Assembly: GCF_039545135.1 (NCBI RefSeq)
Contig: NZ_BAABRU010000012.1
Location: forward strand, 124,001-188,000
Origin: Herpetosiphon gulosus
GTDB taxonomy: Bacteria > Chloroflexota > Chloroflexia > Chloroflexales > Herpetosiphonaceae
Length of the DNA: 64,000 nucleotides
Direction of reading: 5' to 3'
Part shown: in pieces, positions 25,159-33,971 of the stretch
Layout of the letters: every line of letters begins with the position of its first letter
Position numbering within the stretch: the first letter of the stretch is position 1
Program-made: the position numbers and the translations under genes
The notes under the pieces: generated by a model
Told to the model about the DNA's origin: nothing
The model's input: only the letters and a program-made list of their open reading frames with translations
Database searches by the model: none

Positions 25159-26663
25159 TCAATCAGCATTTCAACGCCATAGACTTTGCGAAATAGGTTG
25201 GTTTTGCGATTAGCATCCCAAATTTCAATCGAAGCGTCGCCAACCGCCTGCACCTTCACCCGCACCTGATTTTTCTCAATTTTGCAGAGCACACTTTGCA
25301 CAACTTGGCTCTTGGAGCGTTCTAAATATTCGGCAATGCGCAGCAGCGCACTCAATTTGCCCACCCGCTCAAGATCGCCTTCAGCCAAAACTCCACCCAA
25401 GCCTGCATCGGTCACGCCGCCTTTGCGATGATGGCGAGTGAGCAAAGCAACCATGGCCATTTCACGATGGGTATAGCCATTTAGCATCGAGTTGAGAATT
25501 AAATATAAGCCATGTTTATGATGATCGTAAAAATTGACTGCCACGCCAATATCATGCACCACCGTCGCAGCTTCGAGCAACTCCCGTTCCCACGCTCCAT
25601 AGCCATGCAAACTTTGGAGTTGATCAAACAAGGCTAGGCTTAATTCACGCACTTTGGCGACATGCACCACATTGTAGCCATAAATTCGCGCCAAATTTTC
25701 AACTGAAAACTGGCGTACATCACCAAGCAAGGGTGGTTGCGAGCCACGCAGAAATTGCTCGTAGAAGATGCCATCACGCAAACCATGGCCGCAAATCCAC
25801 AAGCTATCAGCGCCACAACGTTGCATCAACGCTCGAATCAACAATACGCCAGCCGTAATCACGTCAGCGCGATCATTGTTGAGGCCATCGAGTTGCTCAC
25901 GCTCGTTGCGATTGAGTTTGCTGAGGCGAGTGGCCCATTCATCGACTCGTTGCAACGACATCGTGTAGCCATGGACAATATCGAGTGGATAGCGCTGAGC
26001 ACGCTGTTCGAGTTTGGCCAAGTTGCGCACCGTGCCGCCAACTCCAATTAACGGCAATTTGCTACCTTGCGGTCGAAACCAATCAAGTTCGGCTAATGCT
26101 TCATCTAGGTGACGATCGAGAGCTTTGAGTTCGGCTTTGGTCGGGGTTTCGCTGCGCAAAATTTGCTCGGTGAGCCGGACTGTACCAAGCGGCAATGATG
26201 TGGTATGCGCTAAGCCACGGCCTCGGACTAAGGCCAATTCGACGCTGCCGCCGCCAATATCAAACATAAAGCCGTTGCTGACTCCAAGCGTATTAATCAT
26301 CCCGAGGTAGCTGTAGTAGGCTTCTTCATCGCCGCTGAGCACGCGTAAATCGAGGCCAGTTTCTTCTTTAACTTGGGCCAAAAAGCTAGCTTGATTGGCG
26401 GCATCGCGCACAGCACTGGTTGCCACCGCCACAACTTCGTTGACCCCTAAGGCACGGCAAAAATTGCTAAACATGCGCAGGGTTTCAATTGCCATGGCAA
26501 CTGGCTCAGCTTGCAACTGGTTATCAGCGCCAACATTATGCGCCAAACGCACATTTTCTTTAACTTCTTCGACTAGTTTGAAGGAGTGATAGGGCTGGTA
26601 TTGCACCACGATCATACGGGCGGTATTGGAGCCAAGGTCAATAATTCCAACGTGTTGGGTCAT
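25155..26663 (-). CDS. Ppx/GppA-family phosphatase with HD domain
   Basis: This 502-residue protein has the sugar-kinase/actin-like fold: phosphate 1 motif GIIDLGSNTARMIV (about 6-19), the second FDIGGGSVELA (about 142-152) and a third GVGGTVRN region. A C-terminal HD-type helical domain has VVHDIGVAVNFYDHHKHG with HD and HH residues. It would hydrolyse polyphosphate or guanosine pentaphosphate. The start at 26663 is chosen for the GAGGAG site and the family N-terminus MTQHVGIID; the frame opens earlier at 26705. Which of Ppx or GppA activity dominates is not decidable here. Confidence 0.9.
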   Translation of the reverse strand: MTQHVGIIDLGSNTARMIVVQYQPYHSFKLVEEVKENVRLAHNVGADNQLQAEPVAMAIETLRMFSNFCRALGVNEVVAVATSAVRDAANQASFLAQVKEETGLDLRVLSGDEEAYYSYLGMINTLGVSNGFMFDIGGGSVELALVRGRGLAHTTSLPLGTVRLTEQILRSETPTKAELKALDRHLDEALAELDWFRPQGSKLPLIGVGGTVRNLAKLEQRAQRYPLDIVHGYTMSLQRVDEWATRLSKLNRNEREQLDGLNNDRADVITAGVLLIRALMQRCGADSLWICGHGLRDGIFYEQFLRGSQPPLLGDVRQFSVENLARIYGYNVVHVAKVRELSLALFDQLQSLHGYGAWERELLEAATVVHDIGVAVNFYDHHKHGLYLILNSMLNGYTHREMAMVALLTRHHRKGGVTDAGLGGVLAEGDLERVGKLSALLRIAEYLERSKSQVVQSVLCKIEKNQVRVKVQAVGDASIEIWDANRKTNLFRKVYGVEMLIE

Positions 26664-26710
26664 ATAATTCTCCTCAACAACGTGTAGCAGGTCGCCCGCC
26701 AGCATAAATT

Positions 26711-27823
26711 TTAATAATAGACTTGGACGGTCGTGCCAACACTAGCCCAGTTGTAGAGCCATGCGGCAGCATCAAGTGGTAAGTTGACACAGCCATGGCT
26801 AATCCGCGTACCACTGCCAAATAAGTTGTGCCAGTAGGTTCCATGCAGCGCCACGCTGCCATTGAAGTACATAGCATGAGGCACATTTGGCACGACCCAA
26901 GTTTCGCCACCAAGTGAGCCACGCATGGTTTGCAAGGGCACTTTGGCATAAATTTCATAGCTACCAGTTGGGGTATTAAAGCCGTCTTTGCCAGTTGCAA
27001 CAGGCGCATCAAACACGACTGTGCCATTTTCGTAGGCATACAGCCATTGCTTGCTAATATCAACTTCGATGCGTTTGCCAACGTTGGGATTGGCTGGCTT
27101 GGGCGTGGCAGTCGGCACAGGTTGGCTGGTTGGTTGGGCGGGTGCGGCGGTTGGCGGCACTTGGGTTGGCTCGGCAACTGGTTGCGGGGCAGCAGTTTGC
27201 ACCGGAGCAGGCGCAACGGGATCAAATTCAAATAAATAGGGCTGCTCGTAGCTCATTCCTTCAACTAAGCCACGGGCGGCAGCAACTTCTTGGCCCAGCG
27301 GCGCTAGCTCAATCTCCTCAGGCGTGCCTGCCAACAAGGGATGCTCAATCATCAAGGCGCGTTCAAAATATTGAACCTTGAAACGTCCAGTTGGCCGCGC
27401 TTCAAATTGAGCTGGGCTAATTGGCAAGCCGAAAATTGCCACCCCACCGTTGGTTTCCCAAAATGTGCGGAAACTACCAGTTAGATCGTAGTTCGCGCCT
27501 TCGGGGCGTAAGCTTGCAGCGGCTAAACGTGGTTGTGGGCCAAAATCGCGCCATTCGGTACGTTCACGTCCAACTAAGCCCAAGCCAACACTATCAGTTT
27601 GCGGATCATACTCGAAGCGAGCGTTTTCAAAATACTGCACAACCAGCGCATCTTGCTCTAAGGGATCGGTAATTGGTTGACCAAAAATCAACTCGCCGCC
27701 ATTGGTTTGCCAAAACGACGCAAACCCATAGGTATCGGTGAGCGCAGGGGTCACTGCTTGGGAGGTGCGAAAAGCCCAAAAACATAAACCAAGAACCAGA
27801 GTCAACCAGATGATCCGCCGCAT
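26711..27823 (-). CDS. secreted L,D-transpeptidase (YkuD) with two FWxxxGG repeats
   Basis: This 370-residue exported protein has a signal peptide or anchor (about 1-22), two copies of an FxxFWxTNGGxxIFGxPI repeat (about 34-54 and 119-139), a Pro/Thr/Gln-rich linker (about 200-245), and a C-terminal YkuD catalytic domain with HGTYWHNLFGSGTRISHGCVN, in which the Cys of SHGCVN is the nucleophile. It would make 3-3 peptidoglycan cross-links or anchor proteins to the wall. The start at 27823 gives the signal peptide MRRIIWLTLVLGLC. The N-terminal repeats may bind cell wall. Confidence 0.92.
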   Translation of the reverse strand: MRRIIWLTLVLGLCFWAFRTSQAVTPALTDTYGFASFWQTNGGELIFGQPITDPLEQDALVVQYFENARFEYDPQTDSVGLGLVGRERTEWRDFGPQPRLAAASLRPEGANYDLTGSFRTFWETNGGVAIFGLPISPAQFEARPTGRFKVQYFERALMIEHPLLAGTPEEIELAPLGQEVAAARGLVEGMSYEQPYLFEFDPVAPAPVQTAAPQPVAEPTQVPPTAAPAQPTSQPVPTATPKPANPNVGKRIEVDISKQWLYAYENGTVVFDAPVATGKDGFNTPTGSYEIYAKVPLQTMRGSLGGETWVVPNVPHAMYFNGSVALHGTYWHNLFGSGTRISHGCVNLPLDAAAWLYNWASVGTTVQVYY

Positions 27824-27927
27824 AGCTGTATTCTCCGACTGATACCTGAGGCTAGAAGCAAGGTGCGGCTTCATCGTAGCAGTGCAATGAGCCGCTGTCA
27901 ATTCACGTTGGTGGAAAGGTGAGGCGT

Positions 27928-28452
27928 TTACTCGGGCACAATATCGGCCAGCGAGGTTACGGTGATCGTGCCGCCAGCAATATCAATTGAGCGAACGACC
28001 GTGCGCACCATCGGCACCAAAATATCGGCTTGGCCTAATTTGCGTACCACTAACACATCGTTTGCGCCAGTTTCAATAATTTCAACTGCTCGCCCAATGT
28101 CTTCGCCAGCCTCGGTTTGTACTTGCAAACCAACCAAATCGTGCAAGAAATATTCATCATTGGCCAAGGGTGCGGCATCGCTACGATGAATATAAACTTC
28201 GAGGCCTTGCATGGCTTCGGCAGCCTCGCGGGTTTCAACTTCATTCAGCCGCAATAGATAGAGGCTGCCTTTGTGTTGGTGCAGGCGGCCAATCGTATAG
28301 GGCTTGGAGAGATCGCCTACAAACAATTGTTTAAGTTTTTGAATATGTTCGGGGTGCGATGAGATCATTGAAATCTTCAACTCGCCGCGCACGCCAAACG
28401 CCGCTGAAATACGGCCAACTAACAAGAAATCATCTGGATTTGGAGCTGTCAC
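27928..28452 (-). CDS. rimM: ribosome maturation factor RimM
   Basis: This 174-residue protein helps mature the 30S subunit head and binds S19. It has the N-terminal beta-barrel start [18 protein letters not shown] (about 10-27) and a PRC-barrel C-terminal domain with [14 protein letters not shown] start overlaps the khpA stop (GTGA), the standard arrangement in the ffh-rpsP-khpA-rimM cluster. trmD, the usual next gene, is not present here. Confidence 0.95.
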   Translation of the reverse strand: MTAPNPDDFLLVGRISAAFGVRGELKISMISSHPEHIQKLKQLFVGDLSKPYTIGRLHQHKGSLYLLRLNEVETREAAEAMQGLEVYIHRSDAAPLANDEYFLHDLVGLQVQTEAGEDIGRAVEIIETGANDVLVVRKLGQADILVPMVRTVVRSIDIAGGTITVTSLADIVPE

Positions 28453-28676
28453 GAATTAACCTCTAGGTGGACCCGTTTGTTTTGGCGAGCGCCAACGATG
28501 CCCAATACGTCGCGAATGGCTTTGACCACACGCCCATTGCGCCCGATGACTTTCCCAGCTTCGCTTTGGGGAATGCGCAGATCGAGGGTAATGCTGTGGT
28601 GACCAGTGCGTTTGCTAATTTTAATCTCGTCGGTATCGATCAGGCCTTCGACGATATATTTCAATAAATCTTCCAT
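28449..28676 (-). CDS. khpA: KH-domain RNA-binding protein KhpA
   Basis: This 75-residue single KH-domain protein has the [15 protein letters not shown] loop (GxxG type) that binds RNA. It probably works with a KhpB/Jag partner in cell-division or RNA regulation. The start at 28676 ([14 protein letters not shown]) has AAGGATG upstream and gives the usual family length of about 75; the frame opens further upstream without similarity. It sits between rpsP and rimM. Confidence 0.93.
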   Translation of the reverse strand: MEDLLKYIVEGLIDTDEIKISKRTGHHSITLDLRIPQSEAGKVIGRNGRVVKAIRDVLGIVGARQNKRVHLEVNS

Positions 28677-28737
28677 AGCTGCATCCTTGGGCAATAGGCG
28701 GGTGCGAGGCAAGTGGCCTCACACCCGATTCGCGAGC

Positions 28738-29313
28738 TTACTCGGCGCTTTTTTGACCAGGAGCGCGGAAGCCAGCGGCTTCGGCACTTTCCACGGTGTC
28801 GAACCACAATTCAGCCACGGTTGAATTGTAGTAGCGGCTACCAGGAACGTGGTACAACATTGAGTTTTGGTTGCCTTTGATGGCGTAGCCTTCGGGGGCG
28901 CTGCCATCAGCCAATGGGCGCACGCTACCAGCAAATTCGCCAGCTTCGGCTTCGGCCTTGACTGGCGCAACTACGGCTACTGGCGCAACTGCTGCTTTGC
29001 TAACAGCTTTTTTGGCCTTCTTGACTGGAGCTTCAATCTTGGCTGGAGCTTCGCCAATCAATTTGCCTTCAGCATCGACCACACCCAAGTTTTTCAACAA
29101 GCGCACTACGGTATCTGATGGTTGTGCACCAACGCTCAGCCAATAGCGAGCGCGATCTTCCTTGATGAACACAACTTTTGGTTGGGCTTGAGGATTGTAG
29201 TGGCCAATTGTTTCGATAAACTTGCCATCGCGTGGGGCATGGGAATCTGCAATAACAACACGATAAGCGGGCTTGTGTTTCATGCCCATCCGGCGCAGAC
29301 GAATACGAACCAT
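28738..29313 (-). CDS. rpsP: 30S ribosomal protein S16 with C-terminal extension domain
   Basis: The first 87 residues are a normal S16 ([20 protein letters not shown] start). Where ordinary S16 stops, this protein continues with an Ala/Lys/Val/Glu linker (about 88-128) and then a compact domain (about 130-185) with [17 protein letters not shown] and a conserved YY, AELWF and AGFR. That module is also found on other proteins (I recall the name 'sunset' domain for the IKGN...YHxPG module). Total length 191 instead of about 80-90. The gene lies between ffh and khpA as usual, so it is the cell's S16 locus rather than an odd paralogue. Confidence 0.93.
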   Translation of the reverse strand: MVRIRLRRMGMKHKPAYRVVIADSHAPRDGKFIETIGHYNPQAQPKVVFIKEDRARYWLSVGAQPSDTVVRLLKNLGVVDAEGKLIGEAPAKIEAPVKKAKKAVSKAAVAPVAVVAPVKAEAEAGEFAGSVRPLADGSAPEGYAIKGNQNSMLYHVPGSRYYNSTVAELWFDTVESAEAAGFRAPGQKSAE

Positions 29314-29334
29314 TCGAGTGTTTCCTCCAAAAGT

Positions 29335-29425
29335 GGCGAGTGGCTATAGGCTTAATGCTATAGGCTATCCACTAAGCAATAATTAATTAGGTGCTATAAC
29401 CTACGCACTGTAGCCTATAGCCTCG
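29335..29425. repeat. GGCTATAGGCT palindromic repeats between rpsP and ffh
   Basis: The spacer holds GTGGCTATAGGCTTAATGCT, then TATAGGCTATCCAC, then GTAGCCTATAGCC, so several inverted copies of AGGCTATAGGC lie within 90 bases. It is possibly related to the GGCTATCGG family at 4223 and 39680. It could pause or attenuate transcription between ffh and rpsP. Confidence 0.5.
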
Positions 29426-29427
29426 GT

Positions 29428-30777
29428 TTATTTGAACATGCGCATCAGGTCGCGCGGGTTTTGGCCGCCCTTGCTGAAGCGTTTCATCATGCGTTGCATT
29501 TCGCGGAACTGTTTAACCAATGCGTTAACATCTTCGATGCGCGTACCGCTACCCAATGAGATCCGGCGCTTGCGGCTAGGATCTTTGAGCAAGTCGGGGT
29601 TACGGCGCTCTTTGATCGTCATCGATTGAATAATTGCTTCGATCCGTTTCATTTCGCGATCATCAAGGGCATCATCAAGCTCTTTCATTTGGCGCATTTG
29701 CTTGCCAAGTCCAGGAATCATGCCCAAGATTTGTTGGATTGGACCAAGTTTACGCATGGAATTCATTGCGCCAAGGAAATCTTCAAAGTCGAAGGTGCCT
29801 TTGCGCATCTTCTTTTGCATTTTCTTGGCTTCATCTTTATCGTAAACTTGCTCGGCTCGCTCGATCAGGGTCATCACATCGCCCATGCCCAAAATCCGTT
29901 GGGCTAGACGATCGGGGTGGAATGGTTCGATGGCATCGGTTTTTTCACCCGTCCCAAGGAACTTAATTGGCACACCAGTGACTTCGCGCATCGAGAGCGC
30001 CGCCCCACCACGGGCATCGCCGTCGATCTTGGTCATAATCAAACCAGTCAATGGCACTTTGGCATGGAAGGCTTCGGCCACTTTGACTGATTCTTGACCG
30101 ATCATGGCATCGACGACCAACATAATTTCAGTTGGGCCGATGCGTTCGACGACTTGTTGTAATTCAGTCATCAAGCGTTCGTCGATTTGCAAGCGTCCGG
30201 CAGTATCGACGATCACAAAGTTGTTGCCATTGATTCGCGCTTGCCGCAAGGCGTGCTCAGCGATATCTGGCGGTGCAACCTCAGTGCCTTCGCTATAAAC
30301 CGGAATATTCAATTGCTTGCCGAGCGTTTCCAACTGCTTGATCGCGGCAGGTCGGTAGATGTCGGCGGCAACCAACAATGGCGTTTTGCCTTTTTTGCGC
30401 ATATACAGCGCCAACTTGGCAGCCATGGTTGTTTTACCAGCACCTTGTAACCCGACCAACATCACAATCGTCGGTTGCTCGCGGTTTTTCGATTCGTTGA
30501 TCGGCACATTGGCATCACCAAGCAAGTGCACCAGCTCGTCGTGGACGATTTTGATCACTTGTTGACCAGGAGTCAAACTCTTGGTGACTTCTTCGCCAAT
30601 CGCTTGTTCGCGCACCCGCGCCACAAAATCTTTGACGACTTTGAAGTTAACGTCTGCTTCCAACAAGGCCAAACGCACTTCGCGCAAGCCCGCATCAACA
30701 TCAGATTCGGTTAGGCGGCCTTTGCTGCCCAACCGGTTGAAAACATCGGTTAAGCGGTCGGATAGATTCTCAAACAT
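29428..30777 (-). CDS. ffh: signal recognition particle protein Ffh (SRP54)
   Basis: This 449-residue GTPase delivers signal-sequence-bearing ribosomes to the membrane. It has the N domain (MFENLSDRLTDVFNRLG), the G domain with GLQGAGKTTMAAKLA and TKIDGDARGG, and the methionine-rich M domain with SGTRIEDVNALVKQF. Of two adjacent ATGs the one at 30777 has better spacing to GAGG. It is the first gene of the ffh-rpsP-khpA-rimM group. Confidence 0.97.
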   Translation of the reverse strand: MFENLSDRLTDVFNRLGSKGRLTESDVDAGLREVRLALLEADVNFKVVKDFVARVREQAIGEEVTKSLTPGQQVIKIVHDELVHLLGDANVPINESKNREQPTIVMLVGLQGAGKTTMAAKLALYMRKKGKTPLLVAADIYRPAAIKQLETLGKQLNIPVYSEGTEVAPPDIAEHALRQARINGNNFVIVDTAGRLQIDERLMTELQQVVERIGPTEIMLVVDAMIGQESVKVAEAFHAKVPLTGLIMTKIDGDARGGAALSMREVTGVPIKFLGTGEKTDAIEPFHPDRLAQRILGMGDVMTLIERAEQVYDKDEAKKMQKKMRKGTFDFEDFLGAMNSMRKLGPIQQILGMIPGLGKQMRQMKELDDALDDREMKRIEAIIQSMTIKERRNPDLLKDPSRKRRISLGSGTRIEDVNALVKQFREMQRMMKRFSKGGQNPRDLMRMFK

Positions 30778-31000
30778 CATACACCTCACCGCAACAGAAA
30801 AAACTGGCAGAAACTTGGCACGCCCTAGCGTGGAGAGTTTCCTGTCAGCATTTTGTCGCATTGTAGTTGATTACACACGGCCTGTCAAACTGCCTTCTTT
30901 GGGGGTATTTTTCAACTCGCTGGCTCTAGTGTAGCACACAAAAAGCCTATTAGCGTGTATCATAGCGGCGTTTACTACGATTTGTCGCAAGGAGTTCGCG

Positions 31001-31420
31001 ATGAAAAGCGCACAACTGAGTGCTATCGGCTGGACGCTATTACGAGTCGTTGTCGGCATGGTCTTCGTGATCCATGGATGGTCGAAAGTTACAATGATTG
31101 GCGGGGTGGCTGCCACCTTTGGCAATGAGTATCAGCTACCAATTCCGGCGGTATTGGCTTGGTTGGTCGCGACTGTCGAATTTTTGGGCGGCTTGGCATT
31201 AACCGCTGGGGTTTATAGCCGTTGGGCCGCGCTTTTGCTAGGTTGTGTGATGTTGGGCGCGATCAAAGTCCATTGGGGCAGTTTCTTTTATTATGCCAAT
31301 GGCATGGAATACGATCTGGTTTTGCTAACCGTCTGTACTGTCATTTGTTTGAATGGCGGTGGCCCTTATTCAGTTGATACCATGATCATCAACAAACCAC
31401 CAGCCAAAAAACCAGCCTAA
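31001..31420 (+). CDS. DoxX-family membrane protein
   Basis: This 139-residue protein has four hydrophobic helices and the DoxX N-terminal pattern LLRVVVGMVFVIHGWSKV followed by EFLGGLALTAGVY. DoxX proteins are small quinone-linked or redox-associated membrane proteins whose reaction is uncertain. AAGGAG precedes the ATG. It is monocistronic by spacing. TATCAT at 30958-30963 is a possible -10. Confidence 0.88.
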   Translation: MKSAQLSAIGWTLLRVVVGMVFVIHGWSKVTMIGGVAATFGNEYQLPIPAVLAWLVATVEFLGGLALTAGVYSRWAALLLGCVMLGAIKVHWGSFFYYANGMEYDLVLLTVCTVICLNGGGPYSVDTMIINKPPAKKPA

Positions 31421-31498
31421 ACCCTTGCATTCCAATCAGCAATCAAAGATAATAGCACATCTGAACTAGCGGCTGGCAGGTTGTAGGAGCGTTGAACA

Positions 31499-32077
31499 AT
31501 GCCTGATGGTAAAACTCATGATATGTTGACGGTCTTTACGGGCATTGTTGGCATTCCGATTATTTGGCGGATTGTACCAAATAGCGATTTATTAGGCGCA
31601 TTTGTTTGGGCCGGAAGCCATATTGTTTCGGGCATGGCCTTCTCGCCCGATTTGGATTTGGCTTCCGAACCCTATAACCGTTGGGGGCCGTTGCGCTTTA
31701 TTTGGTGGCCGTATCGTGAGCTTGTGCCGCATCGTGCTGGGATTTCGCATAGCCTCGTGTTTGGCCCATTATTTCGGCTTGGTTATTTTTTGGTGATGGT
31801 CTGGCTCTCATTTTATTTGGGCATGACCTTAATCAATAGCTTCACGCCAGTTGATACTGCCACCATCAGCGCCGCCTTTATTGCCGATCTCAAAGCGCTG
31901 TGGTATAGCGATCGCCAACTAATCGTCTATTCTTTGGTTGGTTTTGTGACAGGCGGGGCGGTGCATTCAATTGCCGATTGGCTGATTGAAGGCCGCGAGC
32001 CATATCATAAATCGCTGTTGATGCCTTGGCGCAAACGTCGCCGCAAGCGCCGCCGTGACGACGATTGGGGCTGGTAA
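31499..32077 (+). CDS. YdjM/DUF2227-like membrane-bound metal-binding protein
   Basis: This 192-residue membrane protein starts MPDGKTHDMLTVF, has HIVSGMAFSPDLDL, VPHRAGISHS and AVHSIADW motifs whose His and Asp residues would form a metal site, and several hydrophobic spans. It belongs to the YdjM-like or DUF2227 predicted metal-dependent hydrolase group. The C-terminus is very basic (RKRRRKRRRDDD), likely cytoplasmic. It lies 78 bases after the DoxX gene. Activity is unknown. Confidence 0.8.
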   Translation: MPDGKTHDMLTVFTGIVGIPIIWRIVPNSDLLGAFVWAGSHIVSGMAFSPDLDLASEPYNRWGPLRFIWWPYRELVPHRAGISHSLVFGPLFRLGYFLVMVWLSFYLGMTLINSFTPVDTATISAAFIADLKALWYSDRQLIVYSLVGFVTGGAVHSIADWLIEGREPYHKSLLMPWRKRRRKRRRDDDWGW

Positions 32078-32078
32078 T

Positions 32079-32966
32079 TTAGCCCAACCATGTGCCAACT
32101 TGGCCATCACCACGACTGCCCAGCAAGAGTTCGGGCGGAACCGGGCGTTGCTGCCAAAAGCGATTCCAATTGGCAATCGCATTCATTTTATACGCCCCAA
32201 TGCCTGCAAATAAAATTAATGCTGGGATGATAAAGTATTGACTCCACACGATCGAAATGTAGCCTAATCCGAAGGCAAAAGCATACGAAAGCCCTTGAAT
32301 TGAAGCGAGCGGTAGTTCGCCAATGATAACCGCCATAATCACAATAAATGAGAGAATAAAGCCCAACCCGCCCATCATAATTGTAGCAAAACGCCCAAGG
32401 GTATAGCTAGCTCGAAACCAGGCATCAAGCATCGAAATTTGTTTGCCCGGCTTGGGTGGGGCTGGCAAGAGGCCAATTTTGCTGCGCTCAATCGAAAAGA
32501 GCGTATTCGTGCCGCGTGGTACAACCGGAACCCAAGCCATGGTTGGCGGTGAGTCGGTCAAGGCTAGCAACAACGGCGACCCCATAATATTCAGCCCAAC
32601 ATTATTAACCGGTTGGGTAAAATTGTGGGGTAACACTGGCCAACCCACAAATGGCACTGCCAGTAGTAATTGTTCGGGCACTTCAACGGTTTGGAAATCT
32701 TTTTCGCGGATTGCCTTCAACGCTCCGCTAACTGGGCGACGTAATTGCGGCTGACCTGTTGGCCCCCATGCAATCATCCATGGGCCTAGGGTGCGATAGC
32801 CATGAACTTTCAGCCATTGCTCAGCTGCCGCCATGACTGGTCCAACATAGCCTGTTGGCAATGGCGCAATTAATTCTTGGTGGGCTGGTAATACATGCAA
32901 CTGCAAGGCCATCGCCTCGGGCAATTGTTGGGCGATTAACTGTTCAATAGGAAAATCATTGCTCAC
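32079..32966 (-). CDS. unknown membrane protein A of a tandem pair
   Basis: This 295-residue protein has a soluble N-terminal region (about 1-190) with a Pro-rich central part, two or three hydrophobic spans (about 200-275), and a C-terminal signature WNRFWQQRPVPPELLL. It starts at GTG with GGAG seven bases upstream and overlaps the upstream gene by 11 bases. The upstream gene has the same layout and ending, so they are likely diverged paralogues acting together. I do not recognise a family. Confidence 0.7.
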   Translation of the reverse strand: MSNDFPIEQLIAQQLPEAMALQLHVLPAHQELIAPLPTGYVGPVMAAAEQWLKVHGYRTLGPWMIAWGPTGQPQLRRPVSGALKAIREKDFQTVEVPEQLLLAVPFVGWPVLPHNFTQPVNNVGLNIMGSPLLLALTDSPPTMAWVPVVPRGTNTLFSIERSKIGLLPAPPKPGKQISMLDAWFRASYTLGRFATIMMGGLGFILSFIVIMAVIIGELPLASIQGLSYAFAFGLGYISIVWSQYFIIPALILFAGIGAYKMNAIANWNRFWQQRPVPPELLLGSRGDGQVGTWLG

Positions 32967-33780
32967 GCTGTTTCTCCGACTCTAGCTCAATGATCAAAAG
33001 GGGTGGCGTTGGGGTCGTTGCCCAAAAACGGTTCCATGCCTGAATTGCACTGCGGCGTTGTCGCCAAATCACCACTCCCAATAGCATACTGCCAATCATA
33101 CCAAACCAGCGCAGGGCTGTGAAGATCTCAAAGCTTTTGAGCAGCAGAATTTGTGGCTCGGCTCCCAACCACCATTGAATCATCGCCCATGGCATGCTGA
33201 GCAACAGAATAATGATCATCGCCGCCAGTTGTAAACGTAAAAATGGCGGCCAAGTATGCTGCCATTGATCACGCCAAGTCAACTGTTGCCCAAGCTCCGG
33301 CACTGGGCGCTGCCAGCCAAGTTTGCGCACCCACCAACTATGCCGAGGCCATAACGCCCGTGCTCCCAACGGCAAAACTGGAATGTAGGCTTGCACCCGT
33401 GGCTCAACTCCAACCAAGGGCAAAACTGGAATCAACGGCGCAGCCAGTGGCTCCAGCCCTTGCTCCTGCAGTTGATCATAAATCCCTGCCAGGTTGTAGC
33501 GCTGTTGGTCATCAATTGCTAAACTGACTTCAGCCACCAAACGGGCTTCGATTTGCTGCACCCGATATTCTGGCCCCAACTTGGGATCAAACACATGAGC
33601 AATCGGCTGATAGAGCACGCGCTGAGCATAGGAGTCCCAGGTTTGCAAGGCTGGGCCAAGCGCCGTATAGCCTTGTAAGCGCAATGCCTGGCGCATTTGG
33701 TCGGCTTGTTCAAGCACGTGTTGCAGCTCAACCCGCCGCAAAACGCTATCGTGTTGTTCCAATAAAAACAATCGCAGCAT
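32956..33780 (-). CDS. unknown membrane protein B of a tandem pair
   Basis: This 274-residue protein has a soluble N-terminal two-thirds (with helix-rich region about 10-60), two hydrophobic spans (about 185-245) and the ending WNRFWATTPTPPLLIIE, matching its downstream neighbour's WNRFWQQRPVPPELLL. ATG at 33780 is chosen; an in-frame TTG at 33789 is possible. It reads into the next gene by 11 bases, so the pair is coupled. Function unknown. Confidence 0.7.
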   Translation of the reverse strand: MLRLFLLEQHDSVLRRVELQHVLEQADQMRQALRLQGYTALGPALQTWDSYAQRVLYQPIAHVFDPKLGPEYRVQQIEARLVAEVSLAIDDQQRYNLAGIYDQLQEQGLEPLAAPLIPVLPLVGVEPRVQAYIPVLPLGARALWPRHSWWVRKLGWQRPVPELGQQLTWRDQWQHTWPPFLRLQLAAMIIILLLSMPWAMIQWWLGAEPQILLLKSFEIFTALRWFGMIGSMLLGVVIWRQRRSAIQAWNRFWATTPTPPLLIIELESEKQREQ

Positions 33781-33891
33781 AACGCTCAATTTCTTGGCCT
33801 AAAAGATTTGTAGTTTGCTGCATGTAGTATAGCAACGATAGGCCGACTGTTGATCAATTTGCTTAAATTCAGCATATTTGTGCTAAAAATA

Positions 33892-33921
33892 TTCGACATT
33901 ATGGCTATTTCGCGGTATAAT
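33892..33921 (+). promoter_or_regulatory. gyrA promoter candidate
   Basis: TTCGAC (33892-33897) and a perfect TATAAT (33916-33921) are separated by 18 bases, about 50 bases upstream of the gyrA ATG. The A/T-rich tract upstream would suit supercoiling-sensitive control, which is known for gyrase genes in other bacteria but not shown here. Confidence 0.6.
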
Positions 33922-33971
33922 AGAGGAAGCTTAACTTTAGGGATTTAGCGCTTACGCAAGGGATAAAATTC

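Noticed and set aside
26674-27239. Long open frames on both strands inside the L,D-transpeptidase gene (Pro/Gln/Thr-rich or Gly/Trp-rich products)
   Set aside because: They are out-of-frame readings of the proline-threonine linker and have no ribosome sites or domains.
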